DNA of 53,675 bases. Source: Planctomycetota bacterium. Its GTDB lineage: Bacteria; Planctomycetota; Phycisphaerae; Phycisphaerales; UBA1924. A program made the translations under genes and the position numbers. The notes beneath the pieces were generated by a model that worked only from the letters and a program-made list of their open reading frames with translations, made no database searches and was not told where the DNA came from. Location of the stretch: positions 1-53,675 of the forward strand of contig JAFLCN010000024.1 in the NCBI GenBank assembly GCA_017303555.1, read 5' to 3'. Each line of letters begins with the position of its first letter. Position 1 is the stretch's first letter. Positions 7,603 to 16,866 of this stretch are shown here, one piece after another.

Positions 7603-8928
7603 ATGACCACACGAGTTGTCATCACCGGAACGGGCTGGGTCACTCCGCTGGGCAGCGAGATCGAAACGGTGTGGGCCAGACTGCTGAAGGGCGAGAGCGG
7701 CATCGGTCCGGTCTCGCACTTTGATGCCAGCACGAGCGCGACGAGCTTTGCATCCCAGGTGAAAGGCTTCGAGCTCGCGCGGTTTCTTAAGGATGTCTCG
7801 CCCCACGAGATGGCGAGCATTGGTACCAAGTACGCGCTCGGTGCCGCGGCACAAGCCTGGAAGCAATCGGGGCTTGCCGACGCGAAGGTCGAGCGCCGCC
7901 GGTTTGGCATCTATCTCGGCTCCGGCGAGGGGCAGCTCGATTACGACAACTTTCTCGCATCCAACCTTGCCGGATGGACGGCAGAATCCCGTTCCGTGGA
8001 CGGCCGCAAGTGGGCGGAGCACGCACTCTCGACGATGACGGCCGTGCGCGAGATCGAGCAGGAGCCGAACTTGGCGATGAGCCACGTCGCGGCGGAGTTC
8101 GGTTGCCGGGGCCCGGCGTTCAACTGCATGACGGCGTGTGCCGCGAGCACGCAGGCGATCGGCGAAGCGTTCGAGATCATCCGCCGGGGTGATGCGGACG
8201 TGATGTTCGCGGGCGGCAGCCACTCGATGATCCACTTGCTCGGCATGACGGGTTTCGTGCGTCTGACGGCGATGAGCCAGCGCCGCGATACCCCGCAGAC
8301 CGCCGCGAGGCCGTTCGATCAGACCCGTGACGGATTCGTGATGGGCGAGGGTGCGGGCATGATCGTGCTCGAATCTCTGGAGCACGCGAAAAAGCGCGGC
8401 GCGAAGATCATCGCCGAGCTCGCGGGTTATGGCAGCACGGCGGACGCGTTTCGCATCACGGATATTCAGCCCGACGGGCGTGGCGCAACGGGCGCGATGG
8501 CCCAGGCGCTGAAGCAGGCGGGCGTTTCGCCCCGCGAAGCCGGGCCGGACGGAAGGCCGCCCGTGCATTACATCTCGGCGCACGGCACGGGCACGAAAGA
8601 GAACGACAAGATCGAGACGGCTGCGGTGAAGGCGCTCTTCGGCCCGCTCGCGCCCAAGATCCCGTTCAGCAGCGTGAAGAGCATGCTCGGGCACCTGATC
8701 CAGGCCGCGGGCGCGGTCGAGCTCATCACCTGCATCAAGGCGATCGAAACCGGCATCGTTCCTCCGACGATGAATCTCAAGACGCCCGATCCTGCCTGCG
8801 ACCTCGATTATGTTCCGAATGCCCCGCGCGATCTGAATGCCGAAGGCGGGGTTGAACTCTGCCTGAGCAACTCGTTCGGCTTCGGCGGTCAGAACGACAC
8901 CGTGGCGGTGCGGAAGTATCGCGACTGA
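7603..8928 (+). CDS. Beta-ketoacyl-ACP synthase II (FabF type)
   Basis: A 441-residue condensing enzyme (ATG at 7603; MTTRVVITGTGWVTPLG). The Cys-His-His triad is intact: Cys179 in MTACAAS, His327 in SAHGTGT and His364 in KSMLGH, with Lys359. It would elongate acyl-ACP with malonyl-ACP in fatty-acid or polyketide synthesis. It is followed 6 nt later by uup. Its neighbour at 5393-6757 has the same fold without catalytic residues, so a KS/CLF heterodimer is possible. No ACP, ketoreductase or acyltransferase gene is in the window, so a plain fatty-acid role is equally open. Confidence 0.9.
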   Translation: MTTRVVITGTGWVTPLGSEIETVWARLLKGESGIGPVSHFDASTSATSFASQVKGFELARFLKDVSPHEMASIGTKYALGAAAQAWKQSGLADAKVERRRFGIYLGSGEGQLDYDNFLASNLAGWTAESRSVDGRKWAEHALSTMTAVREIEQEPNLAMSHVAAEFGCRGPAFNCMTACAASTQAIGEAFEIIRRGDADVMFAGGSHSMIHLLGMTGFVRLTAMSQRRDTPQTAARPFDQTRDGFVMGEGAGMIVLESLEHAKKRGAKIIAELAGYGSTADAFRITDIQPDGRGATGAMAQALKQAGVSPREAGPDGRPPVHYISAHGTGTKENDKIETAAVKALFGPLAPKIPFSSVKSMLGHLIQAAGAVELITCIKAIETGIVPPTMNLKTPDPACDLDYVPNAPRDLNAEGGVELCLSNSFGFGGQNDTVAVRKYRD

Positions 8929-8934
8929 ACCGAC

Positions 8935-10854
8935 ATGGCCGTTCTCCTCACAGCTCAAAAACTCGCCAAGACCTTCGGCTCGAAGACGCTCTTCGAAGCC
9001 ATTGATCTCTCGGTCCACGAGCGCGAGCGTCTCGCCCTGATCGGCCCGAACGGCTCGGGCAAGTCCACGCTCCTCCGCATTCTCGCGGGCGCGAACATTT
9101 CCGACGAGGGAACGGTCACGGTGCGGAAGGGCGTTCGCGCCGCGTTCGTTCCACAGAGCGACGATTTTCCCGAGGGAGCGACCATCCATTCCGCCGTCGC
9201 CGGTGCGCTCAAGGAGAGCATGGCCGCGGGAACACTTGCACACCTGCACGATGACCACGAGGCGGATCTTGCCGCGGATCTCGTGCTCGATCGCGTGGGG
9301 TTCAAGGATCTCGCGCAGCCCGCCTCGTCACTTTCCGGCGGACAGCGCAAGCGCCTCGCCATCGCGCGCGAGATCGCGAAAGAGCCCGATGTTCTCCTGC
9401 TCGACGAACCGACCAATCACCTCGATGTCGAGGGCATCGAATGGCTGGAGGGCGTGCTGCGTGCCGGCCCCTTCGCGAGCGTGATCGTGACGCACGATCG
9501 CGAGTTCCTCGAAACGATCGCGACGCGCATCGCCGAACTCTCACGCCAGTATCCGCAGGGCCTTTTCGCCATCGACGGAAATTACACCGAGTTCCTCCGT
9601 CGCAAGCAGGAGTTTCTCGACGGCCAGGCCCGCCAGGAGCAGGCCCTTGCCAACCAGGTGCGCGAGGACCTCCGCTGGCTCGGCCGCGGCGCGCAGGCAC
9701 GGCGCACCAAGTCCAAGAGCCGCATCGATGCGTCGTACAAGCGCATGGATGAGCTTGCCGATCTCCGCGATCGCAATGCCGCGGCAAAGGCAACCGCGAT
9801 CGAGTGGGAATCCACCGGTCGCATGACGCAGAAGCTGCTCGTCGCCCGCGCGATCACCAAGTCGCTCGGTGGCAAGCCGCTCTTTACGGATCTCGATCTG
9901 ATTCTGTCGCCCCGGAATGTCCTCGGCCTGCTCGGGCCCAACGGCTCGGGCAAATCGACGCTGATCAAAGTGCTCATCGGCGAACTCGAGCCCGATCCGC
10001 CCACGCCCGCGGCCCTCAAGGCCGCCGCCGAAGCCGTCAATCTTCCGCCGGGGCTCCCGGCACCGGGCACGATCCGGCGGGCCGACAAGCTGCGGACGGT
10101 TGTTTTTTCCCAGCACCGGACCGAGATCGACCTGGGCATCACGCTCGCCGAAGCGCTCAGCCCGCACGCCGACGCCGTGATCTACCGCGGCGCCTCGCTG
10201 CACATCAACACGTGGGCCCGTAAGTTCCTGTTCACGACGCAGCAGCTCAAGCAGCCGGTGCGGGCGCTTTCAGGGGGCGAGCAGGCCCGCATCCACATCG
10301 CGCGCCTGATGCTCGAACCGGCCGATGTGCTCGTGCTCGACGAACCAACCAACGACCTCGACATTCCTTCTCTCGAAGTGCTCGAAGAGAGCCTCGAAGA
10401 GTTTCCCGGCGCGGTCGTGCTGGTCACCCACGATCGCGCCATGCTCTCGCGGCTCTCGACGCACCTGGTCGCGCTCGACGGCGAGGGCGGGGCACGCCAC
10501 TTCACCGACTACGAGCAGTGGGAGCGTGCGCACAAATCCGAGCCGCGGAGTTCGGTCCGCGAGGGCAACACCCGCAAGCCCGCGAACGTGCCGAGCCCGG
10601 AATCATCTGTCCGCGCGGATCCGCCGGCGTCGCGCAAGAAGCTCTCCTACAAGGAGCAGAAAGAGCTCTCAGAGATCGAGCCCGAGATTCACAAGACCGA
10701 ATCGCTCGCATCGGATCTCGAGAAGCAGATGAACGATCCGGCCGTGATCGCGGATTTTCGGAGGTTCGAGGAAGTCTCACGGGCGTTCGCCGACGCACAG
10801 GCGAAGGTCGCCTCGCTCTTCGATCGCTGGCAGGAACTCGACGCGCGCCAGTAG
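8935..10854 (+). CDS. uup: ABC-F family ATPase, Uup-like
   Basis: A 639-residue soluble protein with two ATP-binding cassettes and no membrane domain. ABC-F proteins act on ribosomes, and Uup also affects replication-linked DNA structures. Cassette 1 has GPNGSGKS at 37-44, LSGGQRKR and LLLDEPTNHLD. A charged linker with many Arg/Lys follows, then cassette 2 with GPNGSGKS, LSGGEQAR and LVLDEPTNDLD. From about residue 550 a Glu/Lys-rich segment (SYKEQKELSEIEPEI...) forms the C-terminal coiled coil typical of Uup. It starts 6 nt after the FabF stop, so the two are cotranscribed. Confidence 0.92.
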   Translation: MAVLLTAQKLAKTFGSKTLFEAIDLSVHERERLALIGPNGSGKSTLLRILAGANISDEGTVTVRKGVRAAFVPQSDDFPEGATIHSAVAGALKESMAAGTLAHLHDDHEADLAADLVLDRVGFKDLAQPASSLSGGQRKRLAIAREIAKEPDVLLLDEPTNHLDVEGIEWLEGVLRAGPFASVIVTHDREFLETIATRIAELSRQYPQGLFAIDGNYTEFLRRKQEFLDGQARQEQALANQVREDLRWLGRGAQARRTKSKSRIDASYKRMDELADLRDRNAAAKATAIEWESTGRMTQKLLVARAITKSLGGKPLFTDLDLILSPRNVLGLLGPNGSGKSTLIKVLIGELEPDPPTPAALKAAAEAVNLPPGLPAPGTIRRADKLRTVVFSQHRTEIDLGITLAEALSPHADAVIYRGASLHINTWARKFLFTTQQLKQPVRALSGGEQARIHIARLMLEPADVLVLDEPTNDLDIPSLEVLEESLEEFPGAVVLVTHDRAMLSRLSTHLVALDGEGGARHFTDYEQWERAHKSEPRSSVREGNTRKPANVPSPESSVRADPPASRKKLSYKEQKELSEIEPEIHKTESLASDLEKQMNDPAVIADFRRFEEVSRAFADAQAKVASLFDRWQELDARQ

Positions 10855-10877
10855 AGACCGCGAAAAGCCCGCGGGCG

Positions 10878-11993
10878 TCACCAGGCGCCGGTTGCCGCGC
10901 TGGTATCGACTTCGTTCTCAATCACGCTCGCAGTCGGCAGCTTGCCGACCATGCTCGTCAGCCGCGGCACGTCCCAGCCGTACAGCCCGCCCCGCGTCCA
11001 GCGGTACCAGCCCGCCTGGAAATTTGCCTGCGTGCCCGTATCGACCTTGCCCCAGAAATCCGACTTCTTGGTGTGCGAGAAGCGCCTCGTCATGTTGCCG
11101 CGGTTCGATGCGCCGGATGGGTCCCATCCCGGGTTGGTGCTGTCCGTCCGGAAGTAGCGCACCGAGCCGTCGTGGAACAGCAAATCCTGTCCTGCTGTCT
11201 GGTAGGCGAAGTACCGCGTCTTGCCGTTGTGGCGCGCGTACTCGTCGGACATGAACACCTTGTTCGAAGGAAACCGAACTTCCGACGATTGCTTCGGACC
11301 GTTCACCCCGTTGATGGAGCTGGTTCCATTGACAGTCCAGATCGAAACGTCGCTCGATGTCGGGTACCACATCGGCGTCGGCGCGGTGCCGCCGAACACC
11401 GCGACCCGCGTCTGCCTGCTCGGCCCCCACTGGTACGTCCCCGCCGAGTACGAACTCGAGTAGGGGTTCCGCCAGTTGGACGACGAGCTGTCCCCGCCGT
11501 TCGAGGGCAACTGCGAAAAATCGCCCTCCACAAACCGCTGGCGCGCCTGGTCCTCCGGGCAGACCATGTAGCTCGCCGGAATCGGCAGGTTCACGTAGTC
11601 CATCAGCGCCGTATGCGAATAGCCGATCGGGCTCATCCAGCCGGTCGGGATCGGGGATTGAACGTCGGTGAGGTTGGCGAGTCGGCGGAGAATCAGCCCC
11701 GCCTGAAACGCCTGGGCTTCGGTGTCCGAGGAAAAGAACTGGAACGGCGAAACCGGATTCCGCATGCCCGCCCGCCAGCTCAGCGCCCACATCGAGCCCG
11801 CGTAATCGTTCGAGTAGCTCCCGCTGGCCTGCGCGATAAAGCGATAGTTGCCGATGCACGCCTGACGCATGCTGTCCATGCGCACCTGGGAGAGTGCCGG
11901 GATCGAAACGATTGCCAGCGCCGCGAGTGAAGCGACACCAAGTGCGAGATCGCGGAGTACGAAGCCGGCTCGATTCATTGTTTGTACCTTCAT
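10878..11993 (-). CDS. Diverged pseudopilin-like H-X-DG protein, copy 1
   Basis: A 371-residue protein related to the planctomycete prepilin/DUF1559 family. The N-terminus RAGFVLRDL plus a hydrophobic helix ending SIPALSQVR mirrors type II pseudopilins, with Asp in place of the usual Glu5 and Gly kept before the Phe. The distal motif has RHNGKTRYF then LLFHDGSV, i.e. His-X19-Asp-Gly instead of H-X9-DG. The end, GWDVPRL...ATGAW, is shared by the three tandem copies. The ATG at 11993 lies 5 nt after the stop of copy 2. Secretion or assembly through a type II-like system is inferred; the role is unknown. Confidence 0.82.
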   Translation of the reverse strand: MKVQTMNRAGFVLRDLALGVASLAALAIVSIPALSQVRMDSMRQACIGNYRFIAQASGSYSNDYAGSMWALSWRAGMRNPVSPFQFFSSDTEAQAFQAGLILRRLANLTDVQSPIPTGWMSPIGYSHTALMDYVNLPIPASYMVCPEDQARQRFVEGDFSQLPSNGGDSSSSNWRNPYSSSYSAGTYQWGPSRQTRVAVFGGTAPTPMWYPTSSDVSIWTVNGTSSINGVNGPKQSSEVRFPSNKVFMSDEYARHNGKTRYFAYQTAGQDLLFHDGSVRYFRTDSTNPGWDPSGASNRGNMTRRFSHTKKSDFWGKVDTGTQANFQAGWYRWTRGGLYGWDVPRLTSMVGKLPTASVIENEVDTSAATGAW

Positions 11994-11998
11994 CTCGA

Positions 11999-13108
11999 TC
12001 ACCACGTTCCGGTCGCGGCGCTCGTGTCCGCTTCGTTCTCGACGACGGTTGCGCTCGGGAGCTTGCCGACCATGCTGGCAAGCCGCGGCACATCCCAGCC
12101 GAAGAGACCGCCCCGCGTGTAGCGGTACCACCCGGCCGTGAAACTGGCTTGCGAAGCGTTGTTGTCGAGGCCGCCCCAGATGTCGGCCTGCTTGATGAAC
12201 GAATAACGCGACTTCATGTTCCCGCGAATCACGGAGGACGTCGGGGTCCATCCCGGATTCGTCGAATCGGTCCGGAAGAATCGTACCGATCCGTCGTAGA
12301 ACAGAAGGTCCTGCGAAGCAGATTGGTACGCGTAGTAGCGGGGCTTGCCGTTGTGGCGGGCGTAGTCGTCGGAGAGAGCCACCTTGTTCGATGGAAAGCG
12401 AACATCCGATTCGAGACGAGGCCGGAACGAATCGGAGATGCCGTTCGAAATACTGCCCGGATCAAGGCCGATTGTTGTGTTGTTGATCCAAACCATCGTG
12501 GACTTGCGAACACGCCCGTTCTCGATCGCCGTCTCCTGTCGGCTTGGACTCCAGCGATAGAGATCGGTCATGTACGAGCTTGTGTGCGCACGGCGATAAG
12601 GGTTTGAATCGCCCAAGTTGCCCGCCTCAAGCGCCCGGAAGTCGCCATCGAGGAATCGCTGCCGGGGCAGATCGTCCGGACAGACGAGGTAGCTCGCCGG
12701 CAGCGGCAGATTGACATAATCCGCCAACGCGAGATGCGAGTACCACGCGCTCGCGACGAACCCCCCGGGGATTGTCTCGTTCCGCATCAGCGGCGAAAGC
12801 CGCCGAAGAATCGCCATCGCCTGGTGCGCCTGGCCCTCAACGTTGCTGTCAAAGTAATACGTGCCCGGAATGATGCCGCCCTGATACGGCATTCCGCGAT
12901 ACCAGCTCAGCGCCCACATCTGCCCGGCGAAGTCGTTCGCGTACATCGCGCCCGACTGCGCAATGAACCGGTAATTCCCGTTGCACACCTGGCGCGACGT
13001 GTCCATCCGCACCTGGGAAATCGCGGGAACGGTGAGCACCGCAAGGCAGGCGAGAATGACCGTCGAAACGAGAGCATCACGCAGCGCAAATGCCGGTCGC
13101 AGGGCCAT
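11999..13108 (-). CDS. Diverged pseudopilin-like H-X-DG protein, copy 2
   Basis: A 369-residue paralogue of the flanking genes. The N-terminal sequence PAFALRDAL precedes a helix (VSTVILACLAVLTVPAISQVR); here Ala replaces the Gly that a prepilin peptidase needs, and Asp stands at the Glu5 position. The soluble domain keeps RHNGKPRYY and LLFYDGSV (His-X19-Asp-Gly), SDVRFPSNKV and the tail GWDVPRLASMVGKL...ATGTW. It is the most diverged of the three in its middle third. Its stop and the start of copy 1 are 5 nt apart; copy 3 ends 10 nt upstream of its ATG. The three form one operon. No other pilus or type II secretion gene is in the window. Confidence 0.82.
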   Translation of the reverse strand: MALRPAFALRDALVSTVILACLAVLTVPAISQVRMDTSRQVCNGNYRFIAQSGAMYANDFAGQMWALSWYRGMPYQGGIIPGTYYFDSNVEGQAHQAMAILRRLSPLMRNETIPGGFVASAWYSHLALADYVNLPLPASYLVCPDDLPRQRFLDGDFRALEAGNLGDSNPYRRAHTSSYMTDLYRWSPSRQETAIENGRVRKSTMVWINNTTIGLDPGSISNGISDSFRPRLESDVRFPSNKVALSDDYARHNGKPRYYAYQSASQDLLFYDGSVRFFRTDSTNPGWTPTSSVIRGNMKSRYSFIKQADIWGGLDNNASQASFTAGWYRYTRGGLFGWDVPRLASMVGKLPSATVVENEADTSAATGTW

Positions 13109-13118
13109 CTCGTTTCTC

Positions 13119-14234
13119 CTACCACGTGCCCGTTGCCGGGCCCGTGTTCACTTCGTTCTCAACCACACCCGGGCTCGGCAGCTTGCCCACCATGCTCGAA
13201 AGCCTGGGCACGTCCCAGCCGAACAGCCCGCCCCGCGTCCAGCGGTACCAGCCCGCCTTGCAGGCGACGCTCCGCGCACCGTTCGACAGTGCTCCGAAGG
13301 CATCGGCTTCCTTGGTGAACTGGAAACGGTTCGTCATGTTGCCGCGCGAGGAGCGCGTCTGCGGGTTCCAGCCGGGGTTGGTCGAATCTGTCCGGAAGTA
13401 GCGCACCGAGCCGTCGTGGAAAAGCAGATCCTGGGCCGCGCTCTGCTCCGCGAAGTAGCGCGTCTGACCGTTGTGGCGAGCGTAATCGTCGGAAAGAAAT
13501 ACCTTCTGAGACGGGAAACGCACGTCCGCCGCCAGCTTCGGACCGAACGCACCCGGCAGAGTTGTGTCTCCGTCGAAGCTCCACAGGTTCGTGGTGGTGC
13601 TCAAGTGGTAGGGCATCGCAGCCCAGCGGAGAGGGCCTCCCCAAGGTGCCTGCGCCTGATACGTCCGGCTCGGGCTCCACTGGTACACATCCCACTGATA
13701 CGAACTCGAATAGATCCAGCGCCAAACGGAGGAGGATCCGTCGCCGCCCGAGGCAGGCAGGTTGCTGTAGTCGCCGTCCAGGAATTCCTGGCGGGTCGAA
13801 TCGGACGGGCACACCATGAAGCTCGCCGGGATCGGTTGATTGACGTAATCGAGAAGCGCCGTGTGCGCGCTCAGGATCTGCGGCACCCACCCCGCCGGAA
13901 CCGGTGTCTGCTGCGCCGTGAGGTTCGCGAGCCGTCGGTAAATTCCGATGGCCTGATAGGACTGAGCCTCGGAATCCGTGCTGAAGTACTGCGTGCCCGG
14001 CACCATCGGGTTCAGCGTTCCGGCCTTCCAGTTCAGCGCCCACATCTTCCCGGCGTTGTCGTTGATGTACGACGAGCTTGTCGAGGCGATGAACCGGTAA
14101 TTCCCGATGCACGCCTGGCGCATGCTGTCCATGCGCACCTTAGAAAGCGCGGGGAGCGTGACCGCCGCGAGCGCGGCCAATACCGCCGTGCCGAACACGC
14201 AATCACGCAGGGCGAACGCCCGTTGATTTTTCAC
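13119..14234 (-). CDS. Diverged pseudopilin-like H-X-DG protein, copy 3
   Basis: A 371-residue paralogue and first gene of the triplet. I choose the GTG at 14234, which has GGGAG 9 nt upstream and gives a length equal to copies 1 and 2; the frame is open to an ATG at 14309, which would add 25 atypical residues. The N-terminus is KNQRAFALRD followed by a helix ending TLPALSKVR. The distal motif is RHNGQTRYF...LLFHDGSV. A stretch of more than 30 nt near the 3' end (13226-13258) is identical to the matching part of copy 1 (10985-11017), which suggests recent duplication or gene conversion. Confidence 0.82.
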   Translation of the reverse strand: MKNQRAFALRDCVFGTAVLAALAAVTLPALSKVRMDSMRQACIGNYRFIASTSSSYINDNAGKMWALNWKAGTLNPMVPGTQYFSTDSEAQSYQAIGIYRRLANLTAQQTPVPAGWVPQILSAHTALLDYVNQPIPASFMVCPSDSTRQEFLDGDYSNLPASGGDGSSSVWRWIYSSSYQWDVYQWSPSRTYQAQAPWGGPLRWAAMPYHLSTTTNLWSFDGDTTLPGAFGPKLAADVRFPSQKVFLSDDYARHNGQTRYFAEQSAAQDLLFHDGSVRYFRTDSTNPGWNPQTRSSRGNMTNRFQFTKEADAFGALSNGARSVACKAGWYRWTRGGLFGWDVPRLSSMVGKLPSPGVVENEVNTGPATGTW

Positions 14235-14330
14235 GATTTCATACTCCCGGCCCCACGCGAGCATTCTATCGAATTCGTACCCGGAGTGCAAGCCTGAGGC
14301 TCCAGCCAAAGAGAACCCCGCCCCTGGTCC

Positions 14331-14783
14331 TCATCCTTCGTGTACCAATCCGCTCCCGAACAGCCCGTAGCAAAGCACGCTCAGCACAATCAGTGTCACA
14401 ACCACGTACAACCAGTCGCGTTTGTACAGAAATGCAATCAGCGTGAAAAGCACGCGTGCCACGGGGGTAAGGATCAGCAGCACCACGCCGAGCTGCATGA
14501 TGCCCGCGCCGTCCAGCTTCAGTGCATCGCGAAAGACCGAGAACACGCTGGCGTGCTCCGCCGGATTGAATGTGCGGAAATCGAGCTGCCGCGCCGCGTC
14601 CGTCCGCAGGTAACTGGCCGCGCCGAGAAAGAGCACAGCCGCCGCGAGCGCCGTCCCGGCGGTCAGCAACGTCGCGAGCGAGGCCTCCATGTCGCGTGTG
14701 TGGCGCTGCACGCCGGTGTTCGGGCCGGATCTGTTCCCGTGTTCAGGCCCGTTCACAGTTCCGCTTTCGTGTTGCGGATTCAT
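14331..14783 (-). CDS. DUF1634 family membrane protein
   Basis: A 150-residue protein with three predicted transmembrane helices: ATLLTAGTALAAAVLFLGAA, then IMQLGVVLLILTPVARVLF, then WLYVVVTLIVLSVLCYGLF. The spacing and the LTPVARV motif match DUF1634. The first 30 residues (Asn/Gly/His-rich) are polar; an internal ATG (MEASLATLL, 14688) is a possible start. It begins 13 nt after the TauE/SafE permease stop. DUF1634 and TauE/SafE genes are often adjacent in other genomes, so it may be an accessory subunit of that permease. Confidence 0.8.
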   Translation of the reverse strand: MNPQHESGTVNGPEHGNRSGPNTGVQRHTRDMEASLATLLTAGTALAAAVLFLGAASYLRTDAARQLDFRTFNPAEHASVFSVFRDALKLDGAGIMQLGVVLLILTPVARVLFTLIAFLYKRDWLYVVVTLIVLSVLCYGLFGSGLVHEG

Positions 14784-14796
14784 CGTGTTGACTCCA

Positions 14797-15633
14797 TCAC
14801 AACGTCCCTCCCAGCACCCGCCTCAATAGCTCAAGCCCGGCGAACACCACAACCACCGCAAAGACCCAGCGGAGCGCCTTAGTCTGAATGCGTGGTAGCA
14901 CCCTCGCTCCCACCAGCGACCCGCCGAGTGCACCAAGCGCCACCGGCGCCGCGATCGCGGGCTCGATCTGCCCGCGCTGCAGATAAACCCCCGCGCTCGC
15001 CGCGGCCGTCACGCCGATCATGAAGTTGCTCGTCGTCGTGCTCACCTTGAACGGCAACCGCATCATCCGGTCCATGGCAAACACTTTCACAATGCCGCTG
15101 CCGACGCCGACGAGCGCACTCAGCAGCCCCGCGCCGAACATCAGCACGCCCCCCAGCGGCACGTGATGCACCTTGTACGCGACCATGCCCTCGTTCGTCG
15201 GGTAGGTCGAATCCAGCCGGAACTTCCTGGAGATCGCGTCCGGCTCCTGATCCGGAGGCAGGGGCTTCGGAGGACGAAGCGTCGAGTATGCGCTCCAGAA
15301 GAGCGCCAGTACGAACACGATTGCGATGAAATTCTTGCTGACCAGCGCCGCGATGATCGCCCCGACGATCGCCCCCATGACCGTCGCGACTTCGAGCAGG
15401 ATCCCGACGCGGATGTTGGTGTACCCCTCTCGCACGTACGCCGCCGCGGCACCCGAGCTTGTCGCGATCACCGCGACCAGTGACGCCCCGACCGCGTACC
15501 GCAAATCAACACCAAAGAGCAGCACCAGCAGCGGCACAATCACCACGCCCCCGCCGAGCCCCGTGAGAGCGCCAAGAAACCCCGCCCCGATCGAGGCGAA
15601 CAACAACATCAGGACGAAGGCGAGTGCGGTCAC
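14797..15633 (-). CDS. TauE/SafE (TSUP) family permease
   Basis: A 278-residue polytopic membrane protein of the sulfite exporter TauE/SafE family, which moves sulfur-containing or organic anions. It opens with LGALTGLGGGVVIVPLL, the family's first repeat, with the second repeat at GAGLLSALVGVGSGIVKV, giving two related four-helix halves. The central cytoplasmic loop (PPKPLPPDQEPDAISRKF) is polar. It is the first gene of a two-gene operon with DUF1634. The substrate cannot be read from sequence. Confidence 0.9.
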   Translation of the reverse strand: MTALAFVLMLLFASIGAGFLGALTGLGGGVVIVPLLVLLFGVDLRYAVGASLVAVIATSSGAAAAYVREGYTNIRVGILLEVATVMGAIVGAIIAALVSKNFIAIVFVLALFWSAYSTLRPPKPLPPDQEPDAISRKFRLDSTYPTNEGMVAYKVHHVPLGGVLMFGAGLLSALVGVGSGIVKVFAMDRMMRLPFKVSTTTSNFMIGVTAAASAGVYLQRGQIEPAIAAPVALGALGGSLVGARVLPRIQTKALRWVFAVVVVFAGLELLRRVLGGTL

Positions 15634-15756
15634 GGCCGCAGTTTACCGGAGTTCCAGTGCGTGCGTCCGGCGATCTGCTGCCGAATCCGCCCGAAGCGGC
15701 GCACCGCCTCCTGCTCCTGCCGGTACGCTCAGAGCATCTCAGCCGACGGAGGCCGC

Positions 15757-16809
15757 ATGCGCCAGATCTCTCGACGTACTCTGCTCGCCTCAGGTCTCGG
15801 ATCAGCCGCGGCATTCTCCATCCCCGGCCTCGTGCGAAGTGTCGCCCGCGCCGCAACTCAACCCGCAGAAAAGCAAAGCATGAACATCGAGCACCGGACC
15901 TTCGGAAAAACCGGCCTCTCCGTCGCCGTCCTCGGCTTTGGCGGCAGCGAGATCGGCTACGAACGCACCGACGATGCAACAGTCTCGAAGCTTCTGAACG
16001 CCGCACTCGATGCCGGGCTCAATGTCGTCGACACCGCCGAGTGCTACGTCGCGTCGGAGGAACAGATCGCTCGCGCAATCGGGCACCGTCGAAATGAGTT
16101 TCATCTCTTCACCAAGGTCGGCCACTGGATCCCCGAAGGCAAGGATGAATCGTGGGGCTGGACCAAAGAAGGCGTGCTCGCGTCAATCGATCGGAGCTTG
16201 CAGCGGCTCAAGACGGATCACGTTGAACTCGTGCAGATTCATTCCTGCCGCGTCGAGCAGCTCAAGCAGGGCGGATGCGTCGAGGGATTGCAAGAAGCGC
16301 AGAAGCAGGGCAAAACCCGCTTCATCGGCTATTCCGGCGACCGCGAAGCGGCGGTGTACGCGATCGGTATGGATGCCTTCGATGCGTTGCAAACGTCGGT
16401 CAACATCGCCGATCAGCAGAGCATCGACTTGTTCCTCCCGCAGGCCCAGGCGAAGAACCTCGGCGTGATCGCCAAGCGCCCGATCGCAAATGCCGCGTGG
16501 CGTTACGACGACACGCCCGGCAACGACTACCACGTTGAATACTGGAAGCGATTCCAGAAGCTGCAGTTCCCGTTCGCGTCGGGCGAAGCCAGGAACGTAC
16601 AAGGCCCGGACGGCCCGGTGGGCACCGCGCTGCGGTTCACACTCCAGCAGCCCGGCGTGCACGTCGCGATCGTCGGCACCAGCAAGCCCGAGCGCTGGGC
16701 CGAAAACGCCGCTCTGACCACGGCCGGTCCGCTGAAGCCCGAACAACTCAAAGCGATCCGGGATCGGTGGAAAGAAATCGCCCCAGCCGATTGGGTCGGA
16801 ATGACCTGA
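15757..16809 (+). CDS. Tat-exported aldo/keto reductase
   Basis: A 350-residue protein from the ATG at 15757. The leader MRQISRRTLLASGLGSAAAF carries a twin-arginine motif (SRRTLL) and a hydrophobic stretch, with cleavage likely near ARAA (residue about 34), so the enzyme would be exported folded. The mature part is an aldo/keto reductase barrel: RTFGKTGLSVAVLGFGGSEIG, NVVDTAECY (Asp and Tyr of the tetrad), LFTKVG (Lys) and LVQIHS (His). The C-terminal TSKPERWAENA fits nucleotide binding. The frame is open upstream of 15757, but that part lacks leader features. The substrate is unknown. Confidence 0.88.
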   Translation: MRQISRRTLLASGLGSAAAFSIPGLVRSVARAATQPAEKQSMNIEHRTFGKTGLSVAVLGFGGSEIGYERTDDATVSKLLNAALDAGLNVVDTAECYVASEEQIARAIGHRRNEFHLFTKVGHWIPEGKDESWGWTKEGVLASIDRSLQRLKTDHVELVQIHSCRVEQLKQGGCVEGLQEAQKQGKTRFIGYSGDREAAVYAIGMDAFDALQTSVNIADQQSIDLFLPQAQAKNLGVIAKRPIANAAWRYDDTPGNDYHVEYWKRFQKLQFPFASGEARNVQGPDGPVGTALRFTLQQPGVHVAIVGTSKPERWAENAALTTAGPLKPEQLKAIRDRWKEIAPADWVGMT

Positions 16810-16866
16810 GGCCGAGGCGGCGGTCGGCTTTCAGTTGTGCGCTGTCATCTGACAGCCCTCCGCATT

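Noticed and set aside
5393..8928. Full type II polyketide cluster
   Set aside because: Only the two ketosynthase-type proteins are present; no acyl carrier protein, ketoreductase, cyclase or acyltransferase is nearby.
7402..9258. 618-residue minus-strand open frame
   Set aside because: Antisense to the FabF ketosynthase and uup; no motif.
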